Of a DNA stretch of 5,692 nucleotides, positions 4,525-5,692 are shown one piece after another. Below the pieces are notes generated by a model. It searched no databases. It saw only the letters and a program-made list of their open reading frames with translations, and was not told the DNA's origin. A program made the position numbers and the translations under genes. Positions within the stretch are counted from its first letter, which is position 1. The number at the start of each line of letters is the position of its first letter. Origin of the DNA: Verrucomicrobiota bacterium (GTDB lineage: Bacteria; Verrucomicrobiota; Verrucomicrobiia; Opitutales; Oceanipulchritudinaceae); assembly GCA_009908535.1 (NCBI GenBank), contig JAAAOD010000119.1:1-5692 (forward strand). The letters are read 5' to 3'.

Positions 4525-5692
4525 ATGAAGATCCTCGTCGCCAACCTCGGCTCGACTTCCTTCAAGTACCGCCTCTTCGCGATGGAGGGTACGGAGGAAC
4601 GCCTTCTTGCCAGGGGCGGGTTCGAACGCGTGTCCGATTTCGGCGAAGTGATCGAGGCGGCCCTGCTTGAGCTGGAAGAGGCGGGGCACCTTTCCGGAAG
4701 GGACGACCTCGACGCCGTCGGTTTCAAGACGGTGCTGGGGAAGGACCTCTCCGGCTGCGTGGAGGCGGACGAACGGGTGCTCGGGGCTCTGCGCGGCCTC
4801 GAAAGCATCGCGCCGGCGCACAATACGGCCTACGCCGCCGGCATCGAACAGTTCCGCCGCCTCACCCAGGCCCGCCTGGTCGCCCTCTTCGAGACCAGTT
4901 TCTACCAGTGGCTCCCCGAACCGGCCCGGCGCTACGCGGTCCCGGAAAGCTGGTACGAGGCGGGCATCCGGCGCTACGGGTTCCACGGCGCAAGCCACAA
5001 GTTCATCGCCGAACGCAGTGCGGAATTCCTTGGTCGTGACGATGTCGCGACACGGGTACGCGGGCTTTACCGCGACGGGCCCGGAGCCGAACCGGAAGGC
5101 AGGCCCTTGCGCTTGGTCTCCTGCCACCTCGGCGGCAGCAGCTCGGTAAGCGGCATCCGCAACGGCGTGGCCGTGGGGACGAGCATGGGGCTTTCTCCGC
5201 AGAGCGGACTGCCGCAAAACAACCGCGTGGGCGACCTCGACGCGATGGCCCTGCCGCTGGCGATGGAGCAACTGGGCCTGGAGATGCCGGAGGCTCTGCG
5301 CCAGTTGACAATGGAATCGGGGCTGCTCGGTCTCAGTGGACAAAGCAACGATCTTCGCGATGTCAGTGCGGGTGCCGCAGCGGGAAATGAACGCTGCCGC
5401 CTCGCTGTCGACTTTCTCATCGCCTCCATACGGCACTGGATCGGCGCGTTCGCCTTCCAGATGGGCGGGCTCGAGGCGATTGTTTTCACCGCCGGGATCG
5501 GCGAGAACCGCGCCGATATCCGGGAGGGCGCCTGTGCGGGCCTGGAGGCCTTCGGTATTCGCCTGGACAAGGAAAAGAACGAATCCGCCCGGGAAGGCGA
5601 GCGCGATTTGAGCGCTCCGGACAGCAGCGTGAAGATCCTCGTCCTTCCAACGAATGAGGAACTGGTGGTGGCCCGCGAGACGCGGCGGCTCC
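4525..5692 (+). CDS. ackA: Acetate kinase-family acyl kinase (3' end cut by window)
   Basis: 389 codons are open to the window edge with no stop; acetate kinases are about 400 aa, so only the last few residues are missing. The enzyme makes ATP and a carboxylate from an acyl-phosphate, here presumably the PduL product. ASKHA-fold motifs are visible: NLGSTSFKYRLF (N7, S10, S12, K14), APAHN (H99), RRYGFHGASHKF (H154), VSCHLGG (H201), NNRVGDLD (R234) and TAGIGEN (E327). Compared with Methanosarcina thermophila AckA (numbering from memory), several active-site positions differ: Arg91 is K68, inside FKTVLGK rather than HRVVHGG; Leu122 is A98; catalytic Asp148 is E123 (FETSFY for FDTAFH); Asn211 is G204. 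Arg241, His180 and Glu384 are kept. The pattern suggests a BMC-linked branch with a different acyl substrate rather than a dead gene. Start: ATG 4525 gives the standard MKILVANLGS opening; there is no clear Shine-Dalgarno, so coupling to the BMC-H gene 16 bases upstream is likely. Confidence 0.93.
   Translation, partial: MKILVANLGSTSFKYRLFAMEGTEERLLARGGFERVSDFGEVIEAALLELEEAGHLSGRDDLDAVGFKTVLGKDLSGCVEADERVLGALRGLESIAPAHNTAYAAGIEQFRRLTQARLVALFETSFYQWLPEPARRYAVPESWYEAGIRRYGFHGASHKFIAERSAEFLGRDDVATRVRGLYRDGPGAEPEGRPLRLVSCHLGGSSSVSGIRNGVAVGTSMGLSPQSGLPQNNRVGDLDAMALPLAMEQLGLEMPEALRQLTMESGLLGLSGQSNDLRDVSAGAAAGNERCRLAVDFLIASIRHWIGAFAFQMGGLEAIVFTAGIGENRADIREGACAGLEAFGIRLDKEKNESAREGERDLSAPDSSVKILVLPTNEELVVARETRRL

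Noticed and set aside
4447..5436. 329-codon open frame on the minus strand
   Set aside because: Antisense to the acetate kinase gene, which has clear motifs throughout; the translation is low-complexity and unlike any family.

Overview
The window is a GC-rich, gene-dense bacterial stretch in which every supportable gene lies on the + strand. The gene content suggests the PVC superphylum, most likely Verrucomicrobiota, with Planctomycetota or a relative next. Two things point there: a membrane protein joining a degenerate Ser/Thr-kinase-like domain, PEGA-type repeats and an FGE/SUMF1-fold domain, and the start of a bacterial microcompartment (BMC) locus of PduL, two hexameric shell proteins and acetate kinase. 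This placement is inferred from gene content alone.

Layout. Positions 1-124 hold the 3' end of a MscS-family mechanosensitive channel gene. Six bases after its TAG stop, and in the same frame, a 1002-codon gene begins (131-3139). It encodes a pseudokinase, one transmembrane helix, about five PEGA-like beta repeats and an FGE-sulfatase domain without the catalytic cysteines. A short AT-rich gap (3140-3209) separates it from the BMC genes and is the best place in the window for a promoter or operator. The BMC genes are pduL (3210-3875), two BMC-H shell genes (3922-4191 and 4233-4508) and a divergent acetate kinase gene that runs off the right edge (4525-5692, missing only its last few codons).

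How the genes work together. In BMCs of this kind an aldehyde made inside the shell is oxidised to an acyl-CoA. PduL converts that to an acyl-phosphate and recycles CoA, and the acetate kinase-type enzyme then makes ATP and the free acid. The BMC-H hexamers tile the shell facets and provide the pores. The aldehyde dehydrogenase, aldolase and BMC-P vertex proteins expected for a PVC-type (L-fucose/L-rhamnose, lactaldehyde) BMC are not in this window and probably lie downstream. The acetate kinase has changed residues in its acyl-binding pocket, which would fit a substrate such as lactyl- or propionyl-phosphate. The upstream pseudokinase/FGE membrane protein has no proven link to the BMC; only adjacency and shared strand suggest one.

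No RNA genes, mobile elements, CRISPR arrays or convincing terminators were seen.
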